Of a DNA stretch of 64,000 bases, positions 36,501-45,765 are shown piece by piece. A program made the position numbers and the translations under genes. Position 1 is the first letter of the stretch; each line of letters opens with the position of its first letter. The stretch is taken from positions 460,520 to 524,519 of the forward strand of contig NC_020174.2 in the NCBI RefSeq assembly GCF_000224145.3, given 5' to 3'. The stretch is from Ciona intestinalis. Lineage: Eukaryota; Chordata; Ascidiacea; Phlebobranchia; Cionidae. The notes under the pieces are model-generated. The model was not told where the DNA came from. It saw only the letters and a list, made by a program, of their open reading frames with translations, and did no database searches.

Positions 36501-39500
36501 GGGGTTAGGGGGGAAATCCGGGGGCTTGGGGATAAACTCATGGTTGGGTAGCGAAGTAGGGTGAGACTGTTTTACATTGGCTGTCATAATGTCCCTTGTT
36601 GAGAAATCAGGTGATTTTAAACGGGGGAAGTCTTCGTTCGGTTCTTGTGTGTTTGGGGGACTTGGTAGTTTGGTGGGTTTATCTTGGTTTGTGTCTTGTT
36701 CAATTGATGCAGCCTCTAGTTTGGCTTCTTGTTCAGCAAGAGCTTTGAACCATCGTTTCTTAGCGGGGAGTAAAGAGCAGGAGAAGGAACGGCGATGTTC
36801 GGATGTTTCATCTGGTGTGTCTGATGTTTCTATGGTGGGTGGGGTGGGGTTGGTGATTGGGGGTGTGGGGGTAACGGTGTTATCTTGGGATTGTAACGAG
36901 GGTGATGGGGGCACATCATTAATGGGATTAGAGGGTGAAATAAGGGGTTCTTTGTAAGAAGTTTGATCCTGATTTTCTTTCGCCGTGCTGAGTGCTTCGG
37001 GTGTATCCTCTGTTATGCTATTTGGTGAAGGGGGGATTTCCCCTATGACATCACTGGGTGGAGGGGGAATTTCCCTTATGACATCACTGGGTGGAGGGGG
37101 AATTTCCCTTATGACATCACTGGGTGGAGGGGGAATTTCCCTTATGACATCACCATCCACATTAGCCCCACCATGTAAACAACTTTCTTCTTGATTATTA
37201 CCATCAGGTGAATGAGGACCTTCATTATCCATCATACCAGCTTTGCACAATGTATCCTCATTAGATGGATCTTTCATATTAACCCTAGTATCTTGATGGC
37301 CAACAACAGTATTCTTGTCATCGCTATCTTCATCTGAGGTATAATTGCCAATATCTCCGTTTATTAAACTGTTATTGTTCATATGAAGTGTTTGAGAGGT
37401 TGAATCATCATTATCATTTGCTTGTGATGTCATACCTTCTATTGTTTCATCATCAATATAAACTTGATCGTGTAGATTAGGTTGGGGAGAGGGGGGTTCG
37501 GTTTCAAGATTCTTGTTTTTTGGAGTTTTTAAGGTTTTTAGGTTTTGCTCGACGGGTGGGTCATCTTGTGGGGTAAGGTGGGTGGGTGAAACAGGTGGGT
37601 TTCCCTTCACAGTGGGGTTATTTAAGGTGGGGGAAAAACTCGGAATATTTTCTGTTTCGTTGTCTGTTGGTAAATGTTCATTGTTGTCTTGATTATGATG
37701 TGATTGATCTTCATTGTGATGTAATGAAAGTTCATTGTCATGGTTGGTTTGTTTCGATTGTGATGTCACAACAAGCAGAGAATCAAAAACATTTCGTTCG
37801 TTCTGGAAAATATTAATTATGTATGGTTTATGCAAGTTGTTAACTATATAAATGTGGGTGGTCTAACTGGTATACAGCTAAGCTACATTTATATTCATAG
37901 GGAACCTCATTGATTAATATGGTGAATGCAATATACTTTGGCTCTGCATGTTTGTATAAACACCTAACAGCAGGGTAAAAACTGGGGTGACATTGTTAAA
38001 ATACAGTTATACTCATAGTTGTCAAACATAGGGAACCTCATTGATTAATATGGTGAATGCAATATACTTTGGCTCTGCTTGTTTGTATAGACACCTAACA
38101 GCAGGGTAAAATCTGGGGTGACATTGTCAAAATGCAGTTACACTCATAGTTATCGAACATAGGGAACCTCATTGATTAATGTGGTGAATGCAATATACTT
38201 TGGCTCTGCTTGTTTGTATAGACACCTAACAGCAGGGTAAAATCTGGGGTGACATTGTTAAAATACAGTTACACTCATAGTTGTCAAACATAGGGAACCT
38301 CATTGATTAATATGGTGAATGCAATATACTTTGGCTCTGCTTGTTTGTATAGACACCTAACAGCAGGGTAAAATCTGGGGTGACATTGTTAAAATACAGT
38401 TACACTCATAGTTGTCAAACATAGGGAACCTCATTGATTAATATGGTGAATGCAATATACTTTGGCCCTGCTTGTTTGTATAGACACCTAACAGCAGGGT
38501 AAAATCTGGGGTGACATTGTTAAAATACAGTTACACTCATAGTTGTCAAACATAGGGAACCTCATTGATTAATATGGTGAATGCAATATACTTTGGCTCA
38601 GCTTTTGTATAGACACCTAACAGAGGAGGAAAAAATGGGTTATATTCAAAATACAGTTACACTCATTTGATGTCACCTCTACCTCATTGATTAGTGGAAA
38701 TGCTTATCAATGCACTGATGTACATAGGAACAAATACAAGCAACCACTAAAACCAACCTTTTCATCACTAAGTTGTTCTTCCTCGTCGTCTTCCTCATCT
38801 TCCAACCAACATCCGATGCTAGCTAGTGGTACAACGCTCTTTAACTGGGAGGAGAGAGGATGATTAATATTATTTTGTTACCATGCATGGTGTTAATATG
38901 TAATATTGGTTTAAGTTAGGAACCACAATATACATTATATTGGTACAGCACTCTTAAACCGGGGGAGAATGTACTTAGTACAGTGTAGTATATAAACTAG
39001 TGACTTGATTAAATTAAGAAAAGCGTTAATTTTAATATACCAAGTTAACTAAGTTAATGTTGCTATTAATAGAAGTAACATTTTATAACAGACATAGAAA
39101 CGAATAAAGGCACAAATTTAGACGTTAAGTAATCAAATATATATTAATATGTGAGCGGCAGTATAAAGTTTTCAAACAAATTTAGAAAGTCAACAATGGT
39201 TAATAGGATCTTGTTCTACTTAACATAACAAACAAAATTCAAATCCAACCAATTGTAACAATGAGATATATTTCGACTTTTAAATGGCATCCTCAGTCTC
39301 TTATTTAAGTACAATGAATAATATAAAAGAGGGTGAGGGGAAGATGGGACACCATTTTATTTTATTTACTCAACCTATTTAGTGGTAAACAAAAAATTAT
39401 TAAACCATATCGTCATGACTCCCATAGACCGTTGTTAACTGTTTGAAACATGATCAGGATATTTCGATACTATGCGCTAAAGGTGTCCCGTCTTCCCCCA

Positions 39501-40175
39501 CCCTACTATATATATTTATATTTATAGTTAACATTTAAATTATATTAACAAGGATTACAGCAACAAATATTATAAAACTGACATACTAACAATATTTATC
39601 AGTTTGTTAAACAAAAACTGAAAATACGAACAATATATATCAGATTGTTAAACAATTCTTTTCTACCCATACTAATATATACCAATCAATGTATTTCTAC
39701 CATAGGGAATACGAATAATGTCTTACGAATATTGATTTATGTAAGAATAGAACAAAACCCATACTACATGAAACTGGTGAAATATGGTCTAGTAAAGAAC
39801 ATTCAAGCAATGACTTTAAACATTAGAATATTTTTTTGGATCGAAAACGATGTCTTAAATATCTATAACCACAAAAAAATGGCTTTTTAAAACAGACAAA
39901 ATTCCTAAAATGCAAGGTATAGCTGTACAAATATAAAACAAACCAGGCAAACTTAGTAATAGTAGCAATCTCAAAACCACTACTATTTTCCAGTAGGGTG
40001 GGGGAAGATGGGACACCTTTTAACTCTATTTTCTCGTCCCGTTTAGTAGTGAACAAAGAACCTTCAAAATATCATGAAACTATATCCTCACGACTTCCAT
40101 AGACCGTTGTTAATTAATAAAAACACAATCAGGATATTTGTATAATATGTGCTAAAGGTGTCCCATCTTCCCCCA

Positions 40176-40211
<36 letters not shown>

Positions 40212-43200
40212 TGTCTAAACAGGTAGCAATACAAAACTTGTTTTACACCACAACCAACCAACCAACATTATATTCCACCAACCTGAGGTTTTGTTGTTTT
40301 CACTTCATTCTTGTTTGCTTTCTCACTACTTGACTTTCTTACACCTGGAGGGGAAATAAAGTTTATTGACTTTTATTTATAATAGCTGGTGACTTGTTTA
40401 TAAGATAACGGTTTGATATAAATGCAATGCAAGTATGAAAACACCATCAGCCTATACTGTGCATTCGCACTAATTTTGAGGGACATTCACACTAATTTTG
40501 GGGTATAAAGTTTTTTGACTTTTATTGAAAATAGCTGGATATGGTTTTGGTGGTATAATCGTAAGAATACAAAAGCCTCAAACATCTAATGTTGGCTATA
40601 CATTAACATTACATTTCAATACCACACACAGCCCAACGTAATGTCAGGAATTTTTGGTTATATAACTCAGTAAATATCCTTTGTTTATTGCCGGGTAGGA
40701 CGAAAAACAAAATAAAAACATGAACTATTTTACCCCACCCTTCTATACACACAGTTCAAAATCATGCATCTAATTCGTCATGAACAAATTTAAAGCCTTC
40801 GTTATAATTTCTAAGCAAAACAAACACAAAGTGTAGAGATAGCCTTACTTTTGTAGATATACACTTTGTTAGTAATATATCTACCTAGTTCAACAATTCT
40901 ATCTTTCTTTTGAACATTTGTATCAACTTTGACTGGAGATTTCTTTCTTGTTTTGTCCGTTTTTTTGTCTTCATGGGATTCATGTTTTACCTGCGAAGTA
41001 AAATGTTAAACACAGCTTCGATATTAAAATTTAATGTATGTTCCAGTGCGTTGCTTCACAAAATTTATCCCAGTTTTTTCAGTATAAACTTAAAGGGAAC
41101 AACACAAAAAAACAACAATGCTACTTTAAGGCTTGTCATTGGACTTAAGATTTAGGCAAAAGTGAGCCTATTAGTTCTAACACCCAAGATGCTATAAACA
41201 ATTGATGACCACTGGGCTACAACAATTACAACTTTAATGCTAATAATGATGAGCATTTATGATTTAACCTGGTATTTATTATAAATAGACAGCGGTTAAT
41301 TGCTTATGGGCAAATTTTGCGCAAACTGAAAAACTCTCGATTACCTTAGTACCATTAACCCCCACCTTTTTCTTGGATGAATATTTCAGTGGGGATTTCC
41401 CCGACCTTCGCTCCCTCATTCTTCTCATTGTGATGTCATCATCTGACGAATCGGAAGAGGTCACATGACGTTTGCGGTTCGTGTGCGACCTAAGGGGGGA
41501 TAACAATTTGAAAATGATTTTTAAAATATAGCACAAGCATACAAATACACACAAACATTTGCATGAACTTTGTGGGGGAGGTAGAAAAAAGAAAATTTAA
41601 ATTTAAAAATGAGTTTTTAAAAATTAGCCCAAAAGCTTTAAGCTAAGTATAAAAATATATTTGCAAACATTTAAAACAGCTTTATCTCTGAGCTCTATTC
41701 ATTACCATTTATAAACAATATAGTAGGTGTAATTATGTGCTGTAACACATTAAGTAAAACGGAGACACGTCCCAATAAACTGGTTTGATATCTCCCATGG
41801 AACTTAGTGTTTGCTAACATATGATACACAACACACGTGAATAATGTATTTGTCCACAACCCAATAATAAACAGACTTATTTAAACCTTTCATTTGAATT
41901 TGTGTTCGATGACTTTCGTGAATCGAATGAACTTCGAACGAATTCTCGTGATCTCCGAGGCTCTCTAGTGGATGGAAGTTTAAGGGTTATTAAACATTAA
42001 TAACAGTTGTATGAAAAGGTGGATCAAACACGCATTTTTACTCTGCTTTAATACAAACATTACAGCTGTTATAGTCTATATGACACAATTCACCATTTGT
42101 CTTTATTTCAAAGGTTTGAGTTTAAAACTTAACCATCTTCAGTGACATTAGTTTTTAAAGTTGTATGAAAAGATATTTGTTCCAGAGAAATGCTCATCGA
42201 ACTAATCATGCGTTCACTGCAAGTTTGACGCTTATGATTTGTGACCACTATCAATCATAATTTAGTTTTTAAACTTCCTAGTTTTCAAACAAACGCCAAC
42301 TTACCTTCTCCTGAACGATCGATCTCTACTTCTTGATCTTCGGCTGCGTTTTGGCGTCCGGCTATGATTGGTTCGTTCCTCATCATGTGACCAACGTTGT
42401 CGACTCCGATCACGGGAAGTCGATCGTGATCTGTGAATATGATGTCAGTTATCATGTGAATATATAGAAGTAGAATTACAGCAATTTTGACTTAATAAAA
42501 TTTAAAGGTAAAAACTAAACAATTGTTGATTAATCAGCCAATTAATAAATGCAGAACTTGATGACTTTGGGTGATTTTGAATACCATTATCACAATATAT
42601 ATATCCAATATTGGGTAGCTTGAAAAGTTTACAGTTTATCTCACCTGGCTCTGCTGGTTCGAACATTTGATTGAATTTCTTTGGAAGAAACATCTGAAGA
42701 CCTTGATTTCTTATCATCACTTTTTACATTCGTTGGAATAATTGACCTGCTTTTATCAAGTGTCAAGTCAGGTTTCTTGACTGGCGAGGTGAGTTTGGGA
42801 GCATGAGGTTGCTGGGGGGTGGGGGGGCCAATGTCTGCTTTGCCTGCCATTATTTCAAATATGTTCGATTTATTCGGTGTATGCTGGTTCTCATTCTTAC
42901 GATTCTTTAGCGGTGATTTATGCGGCGGTGACTTAAGGGTAGGTGACTTTAGTGGGTTCTGCCTGGGAGAGGTTATATGCGGCTGAGGGAGTTTTTCCTG
43001 GGTTTTTATTGGATTGGGTTTAAGGCCTGAGGTTTTGAATAAGATCTGGCTGTTCACTTTTAGTTTAAATCCCTTGAAACCTTGTACTCGCATCCCCTTT
43101 GCACCAAGCCCACCTTTGGTTGGGTCCTGTTATAAATATGTTGCTGTTACTTGGTAATGAATATTTCAAAGGTTGGTAAATCTTAATACGATTTTCTTGT

Positions 43201-43818
43201 ATATTTGTCAATAAAACATGTGTATGTGAAAGTTGAATGAATGTAACTTATTTTTCCTCATGTGGCAGGAAAAGGCGGTCTTTATTAAAACAGGTGTTCT
43301 GTTTGATGCACCTAGTGCCCACTAACGAGTTACCACGTATGTAACTTCAAGGTTACATAATATATAGACTGGATACCTATGCTGATTGACCAATAGTGCA
43401 GTGTTTCAATTGGAACGTAAAATGTATTGGTTTGGATTTAAATAATATAAAAGATTCAGTGCTAGTGAAGAGTCTCCCCCCCCCCACCTTATTTGCTAAC
43501 CCCTAACCACCTATAACCACTAACCCCTCTAACCCCTATTACCACTAACCATCAACACCTAGTTAGTGGTTAGCAAATAAGGTGGGGGGGAGATTCTTCA
43601 CTAGCACCAGAAATTTAACTAAATTTAGGAAAACAAAGAAATAATAATTAGCAAAAAACATAGTTAACACAACCCTCCTAAAGTTTTACAAACAAAACCT
43701 AATAAACCAAGCAACATAATTTAAATTTCCCAAACTTTAAAGATATTTTACAAACAGTTTAAAACAAGCCATGAGTTGTGACGATTTTCACCTGACTTTC
43801 CGGGGCAGTACTTGACAT
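20852..43818 (-). CDS. setd2: SETD2, histone H3 lysine-36 methyltransferase
   Basis: Thirty-four coding exons (coordinates in the four block entries) chain without a phase break from ATG at 43818 to TAA at 20854-20852, counting the duplicated exons once: 6,312 nt, about 2,103 residues. The order of parts is that of SETD2: disordered RS-rich N-terminus, AWS (~1020-1062), SET (~1064-1190), post-SET (~1193-1206), LCI-like segment (~1267-1380), WW (~1932-1966) and SRI (~1999-2095). The enzyme trimethylates H3K36 in transcribed chromatin; the SRI domain binds the phosphorylated RNA polymerase II tail. Human SETD2 is longer (about 2,560), the difference lying in the N-terminus. WW plus SRI excludes NSD and ASH1L. 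Introns hold many repeats. One two-exon segment is present twice. Confidence 0.95.
22869..23129 (-). repeat. CAG/CAA-rich coding run (poly-Gln/Leu)
   Basis: Exon 30 of SETD2 is almost wholly Gln with spaced Leu ([18 protein letters not shown]), a likely coiled or disordered segment comparable to the Gln-rich part of other SETD2 proteins. Confidence 0.8.
23160..23300. repeat. Short TIR element, copy 1 (SETD2 intron)
   Basis: Left end aagtggctgtacacagtatc and right end gatactgtgtacagccacct are inverted repeats of about 25 bp. The interior has ggaattcgtccattttgtct and ggaactcggtaatgggtttg. A copy of about 145 bp sits at 29005-29150. Confidence 0.85.
23540..23665 (-). repeat. SINE 3' fragment
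   Basis: gcaacttactttatcttcgc, gtggccggataacgacagtc, gttataacacgggtgttctg, tttcatacaccccgtgccag; no head. Confidence 0.8.
24905..26170. repeat. Duplicated segment, copy A
   Basis: Almost identical to 26221-27322, with scattered substitutions. It starts inside SETD2 exon 26, includes both upstream exons, and stops at the 50-N gap at ...actcgaaagtt, exactly where copy B also reaches that word. Copy A has extra minisatellite sequence and a ~52 bp intronic insertion near 25905-25955. Confidence 0.93.
25395..25570 (-). repeat. 71-bp minisatellite, about two units (copy A)
   Basis: acagtgagcatgaggtgtat, aaatacaccatatgtgtcta, gtgtatcagaagacacccat repeated about every 71 bp between the two duplicated SETD2 exons. 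Confidence 0.88.
26171..26220. other. Assembly gap, 50 N, between the two copies
   Basis: A fixed 50-N run separating copy A and copy B of the duplicated SETD2 segment. Confidence 0.99.
26221..27322. repeat. Duplicated segment, copy B
   Basis: Begins in the middle of SETD2 exon 26 (partial exon 26269-26221), then repeats the two exons and flanking introns of copy A. Protein differences are small: Val for Gly at the start of the second exon (VGKYAW against GGKYAW) and Ser for Pro in the RS exon (ESRSNRQSS against ESRPNRQSS). Confidence 0.93.
26735..26796 (-). repeat. 71-bp minisatellite, one unit, abutting an exon (copy B)
   Basis: One unit only (acagtgaatatgaggtgtat to gtatcagaagacaccca). 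Its edge forms the GT donor of the RS exon that ends at 26797. Confidence 0.85.
27595..27795. repeat. MITE copy, complete, inverted relative to most
   Basis: Begins tatagtagggatggggaaag and ends tgtcccatcttcccccactc tactata. Confidence 0.9.
28155..28215 (+). repeat. Short SINE 3' fragment
   Basis: aacagaacacccgtgtctcc, tgttattacgactgtcgtta, cccagacata. Confidence 0.6.
29005..29150. repeat. Short TIR element, copy 2 (SETD2 intron)
   Basis: aaaggtggctttacatagta at the left and gatactgtgtacagtcacct at the right. The interior matches copy 1 closely, plus a short insertion cttcccaagcgaactc. Confidence 0.85.
30347..36058 (-). CDS. setd2: SETD2 exons 10-18 (AWS, SET, post-SET)
   Basis: Exons: 36058-35959, 35558-35499, 34805-34711, 34468-34362, 34080-34015, 32383-32228 (AWS), 31708-31498 and 31090-30915 (SET), 30569-30347 (post-SET). 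Exon 13 has eight Gln then four Glu from CAA/GAA runs. AWS shows [18 protein letters not shown] and [13 protein letters not shown] zinc-ligand cysteines. SET shows [20 protein letters not shown], the cofactor motif NHSCDPNC and the catalytic FDYQFQRYG. Post-SET is [13 protein letters not shown]. All landmark catalytic residues are present, so the enzyme should be active. After post-SET comes an acidic DDVxADDV-type run and a basic patch KKKRKR. Confidence 0.95.
30598..30850 (+). repeat. Near full-length SINE, plus orientation
   Basis: Starts cagcgtggcgtagtgattgg and contains a tRNA-like box B remnant (aaattcaaggctc), then gttgtccaaattgtcagctg, acccacaaagttatatacgt and aacgactgcaattgctctgt. 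It begins 29 bp upstream, in gene orientation, of the acceptor of the SETD2 post-SET exon. Confidence 0.75.
31855..32165 (-). repeat. 71-bp minisatellite, about four units
   Basis: gacagtgagcatgaggtgta, tgaatacaccatgtgtgtct, ggtgtataagaagacaccca repeat four times between SETD2 exons 15 and 16; the outer units are more diverged. One unit has a 6-bp internal duplication (atgggcc). Confidence 0.9.
33295..33600. repeat. (TA)n and (TG)n microsatellites with an embedded MITE
   Basis: TA runs at 33298-33382 and 33528-33572, then a TG run at 33571-33596. A short MITE of the 'ggtaagatgg' subfamily lies between them at about 33383-33527. MITEs with TA at both edges landing in TA runs are consistent with TA target preference. 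Confidence 0.9.
33757..33956. repeat. MITE copy, inverted relative to most
   Basis: Begins tataatagggtgggggaaga and ends tgtcccacctttccccaccc. Confidence 0.9.
36312..37802 (-). CDS. setd2: SETD2 exon 9, giant disordered exon
   Basis: A single 1,491-nt exon (497 codons, phase 0 on both sides; acceptor ttttccag, donor gtaaag) between exons 8 and 10. The protein is acidic and Pro/Ser/Asn/Asp rich, with four copies of an 11-residue unit [11 protein letters not shown] at 37150-37020 and many PSP/PPSP motifs. No domain is recognisable. It supplies nearly a quarter of the protein. Confidence 0.9.
37020..37152 (-). repeat. 33-bp coding tandem repeat, four units
   Basis: gggaatttcccttatgacat and cactgggtggagg repeat every 33 bp, keeping the SETD2 frame. 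The unit encodes [11 protein letters not shown], with a diverged last copy [11 protein letters not shown]. Confidence 0.9.
37893..38680. repeat. 131-bp tandem array filling SETD2 intron 8
   Basis: The word ggaacctcattgattaat recurs at 37901, 38032, 38163, 38294, 38425 and 38556, exactly 131 bp apart. Each unit also has caatatactttggctctgct, agacacctaacagcagggta and ggggtgacattgttaaaata. The inner units are nearly identical; the last is truncated and decayed. Confidence 0.95.
38758..43818 (-). CDS. setd2: SETD2 exons 1-8 (N-terminus)
   Basis: Exons: 43818-43792 (MSSTAPESQ), 43126-42645, 42430-42305, 41964-41887, 41489-41345, 40990-40885, 40344-40283 and 38844-38758. Exon 2 is Lys/Pro rich with repeated 'LKSPxxKSP' blocks. 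Exons 3-4 are strongly RS-rich ([29 protein letters not shown]), typical of nuclear-speckle or splicing-associated tails. Exon 5 has an acidic patch SSDSSDDD. Exon 8 ends in an acidic run [15 protein letters not shown]. No folded domain is recognised. The initiator is the first ATG in phase with exon 2; upstream UTR structure is not determined. Confidence 0.85.
39322..39512. repeat. MITE copy, inverted relative to most
   Basis: Begins tataaaagagggtgagggga and ends gtgtcccgtcttcccccacc ctactata. Confidence 0.9.
39992..40182. repeat. MITE copy beside a (TA)n run
   Basis: Begins agtagggtgggggaagatgg and ends gtcccatcttcccccaccat, then about 30 bp of TA. Confidence 0.9.
40645..40746. repeat. Right half of a MITE
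   Basis: taactcagtaaatatccttt, attgccgggtaggacgaaaa, tgaactattttaccccaccc. Confidence 0.75.
43245..43352 (-). repeat. SINE 3' fragment in SETD2 intron 1
   Basis: taacttatttttcctcatgt, aaacaggtgttctgtttgat, gagttaccacgtatgtaact. Confidence 0.7.
43459..43607. repeat. Foldback element with telomere-like loop, SETD2 intron 1
   Basis: The left arm tgctagtgaagagtctcccc, then caccttatttgctaacc, is the reverse complement of the right arm ggttagcaaataaggtgggg, then gagattcttcactagca. The stem is about 40 bp with few mismatches. The ~65 bp loop is a C-rich series of ctaacc/ccacta words. The arms contain runs of ten C and seven G. Confidence 0.93.
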
Positions 43819-45292
43819 TTTGGTTTCCAGTTTACCTAATCCAAAATTTAACTTGCTTGTCACACAGTAATATAAACAGCATTAAGAAATGTGCAACACG
43901 TTAACCTTACAAAACTTGTATAGCAGCCATTGTCTCTAGAAACAACAAAACATAAAATGCAGCTACAATATTAAAACACGTCTGCAGTTGGAAAAAGGTT
44001 TAAAACATACATTTTATTTTCAGTTGCCATGTATAAGCGTTATAGAACACACTGTAATATTATGGTTTTACTACAACAAATATTTTGCATTACGACTTTA
44101 ATTTGCAGGCAATTCGTGCAAAAAATGTCCAAAAGTCACAAAAAATAAAATCTTTTTATCATTTTATGGAAAAGCTTTATGCAGCGCCGCCAGTGACCAT
44201 AAGTTATAAACGCAGTCCCCGATTAAAAGTTTGAAATATAAAAGCGTCTCCCGAATTGTAAAGCCCCTCTTGCAAAAACTGCTTGTGGATATAGCATAAA
44301 ATCATTATGTTACACTAATGGATACAGGATCCGTCTAGATAATTATGCTTTGAACTTATTTTAACCAATGTAGGTATAATAAAACTCTCATTTTAACCGA
44401 ACAAATCAATCTCCGTTTTATTGTTGTAAAAGAAATCGTAAACGAGTGGCAGGTTTTTTTAATTTCATTTATTTTAATCCTATATTAGCATATCTGGTCA
44501 AAATCGTGAAAGTAACAAGATAACGACAGCGGTCGGTTACACTATACGCAGATGTAGAGTGTTTGGTAACTCCTTAGTTAAATTCAACAAATTATATATG
44601 AACGGTGGATTTTTATTAATTTTATTTGGTTGGTTATTTTGTATAGACTATGTGTTAGTAGGAATATGTTTTAAAAGACTCCGTTTGGTAGAATTCTTTG
44701 TTTCAAATACGTTTCAAGGACTTTGTGGTAGAATGCTTTATTATAAATACTGCCATTTGTCAGACGCGAATACAATAGGTAAGGATATATCAATTGTGTC
44801 AAACAAATATCCGGTTAGCATTATACCATCAGCATTAGCATTACGCATCTAGTATAATAAGAATGAGCATATCGTGTGAAATGCTGTTAGTACACAGACA
44901 GTTGGTATTACATGGCATATGCATACGAGTTTATAGAACATGTGTGTTGCAGTATAAAACGTGGCGCTCAATATACGTTACGATCTTTACAGACAAGTTA
45001 ATGATTGAGGTTGTCTTTCCTATTGAATACTTATAGTATAAAGTGACGCCTATATGAACACTTAGATACGAGATAGCATAGTATACCATGTAGCTGTGAT
45101 TCCCAAACTATGGTACGCGAGTAGATGTAGTTTGGGAACCATTGCCATATAGAATGCGATATAATAAGTTATTGATAATAGCAATATTCTTTCTATGGGT
45201 GAAGTTTGATATACGGCGTGGCAGTCATGAAAATAATTCAGGATAACAGCTGAGCTATTACGTTATTATATATTTTTCTAACTCTAATTACC

Positions 45293-45486
45293 ATAGTAGG
45301 ATGGGGAGACGGGGCAGCTTTAGCTCATATAATATTCAAATACCCTAATCATGTTAAAAAATTACCAAGGGTCAACTGTAGTCGTAAGGATACGGTTTTA
45401 TAATCTGGTAAATGTTCTTTGTTTACAACTAAACGAGACGAGAAAATAGAATGAAATGCGCCCTATCTTCCCCCACACTACTATAT
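45293..45486. repeat. MITE copy
   Basis: Begins catagtaggatggggagacg and ends ccctatcttcccccacacta ctata. Confidence 0.88.
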
Positions 45487-45546
45487 AGTTATACAATTGT
45501 CAGACTAGTGTAACCGAAAAGACAAAATACAAACTTTAACAGATCT

Positions 45547-45716
45547 TTTTTATTAAGAGTCCTATTTGGTAAGATACAAAGATTCATAGAACTTTACAAC
45601 ACTATATAACCGTATCCTTACGAGTCTAAAAGAGCGTTGTTAGTTGTTAAAAACAGAATTGGGGAATGTGGGATATTTTGAACAAACTATATCCCATCTT
45701 ACCCCACAATGCTATA
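45547..45716. repeat. MITE copy, 'ttaccccaca' subfamily
   Basis: Interior ctatttggtaagatacaaag and right end tatcccatcttaccccacaa; the left terminus is decayed. It ends about 28 bp before the AG that precedes the next gene's start codon. Confidence 0.75.
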
Positions 45717-45765
45717 ATAGAACGTGGTATATGGTTAAATTTCAGAAACCACAAAGGTTTGGAAC

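Larger units (their letters stand above)
43819..45765. other. Divergent intergenic region between SETD2 and the fucosyltransferase-like gene
   Basis: Should hold both promoters. AT-rich, with no clear coding segment; an open frame at 44559-44852 has no recognisable protein. Two MITEs occupy 45293-45486 and 45547-45716 next to the plus-strand gene. The SETD2 transcription start is probably within a few hundred bases of 43820, but no core element could be fixed. Confidence 0.5.

Noticed and set aside
36577..37194. Plus-strand frames antisense to SETD2 exon 9
   Set aside because: Low-complexity shadows of the proline-rich minus-strand exon, whose phase and splice sites fit the SETD2 chain.
37893..38680. 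Regularly spaced repeats resembling a CRISPR array
   Set aside because: There are no unique spacers (the whole 131-bp unit repeats), no cas genes, and the locus is an animal intron. The same applies to the 71-bp arrays.
44559..44852. 97-codon plus-strand frame upstream of the fucosyltransferase-like gene
   Set aside because: AT-driven, hydrophobic by composition, no homology recognised, and no splice support.
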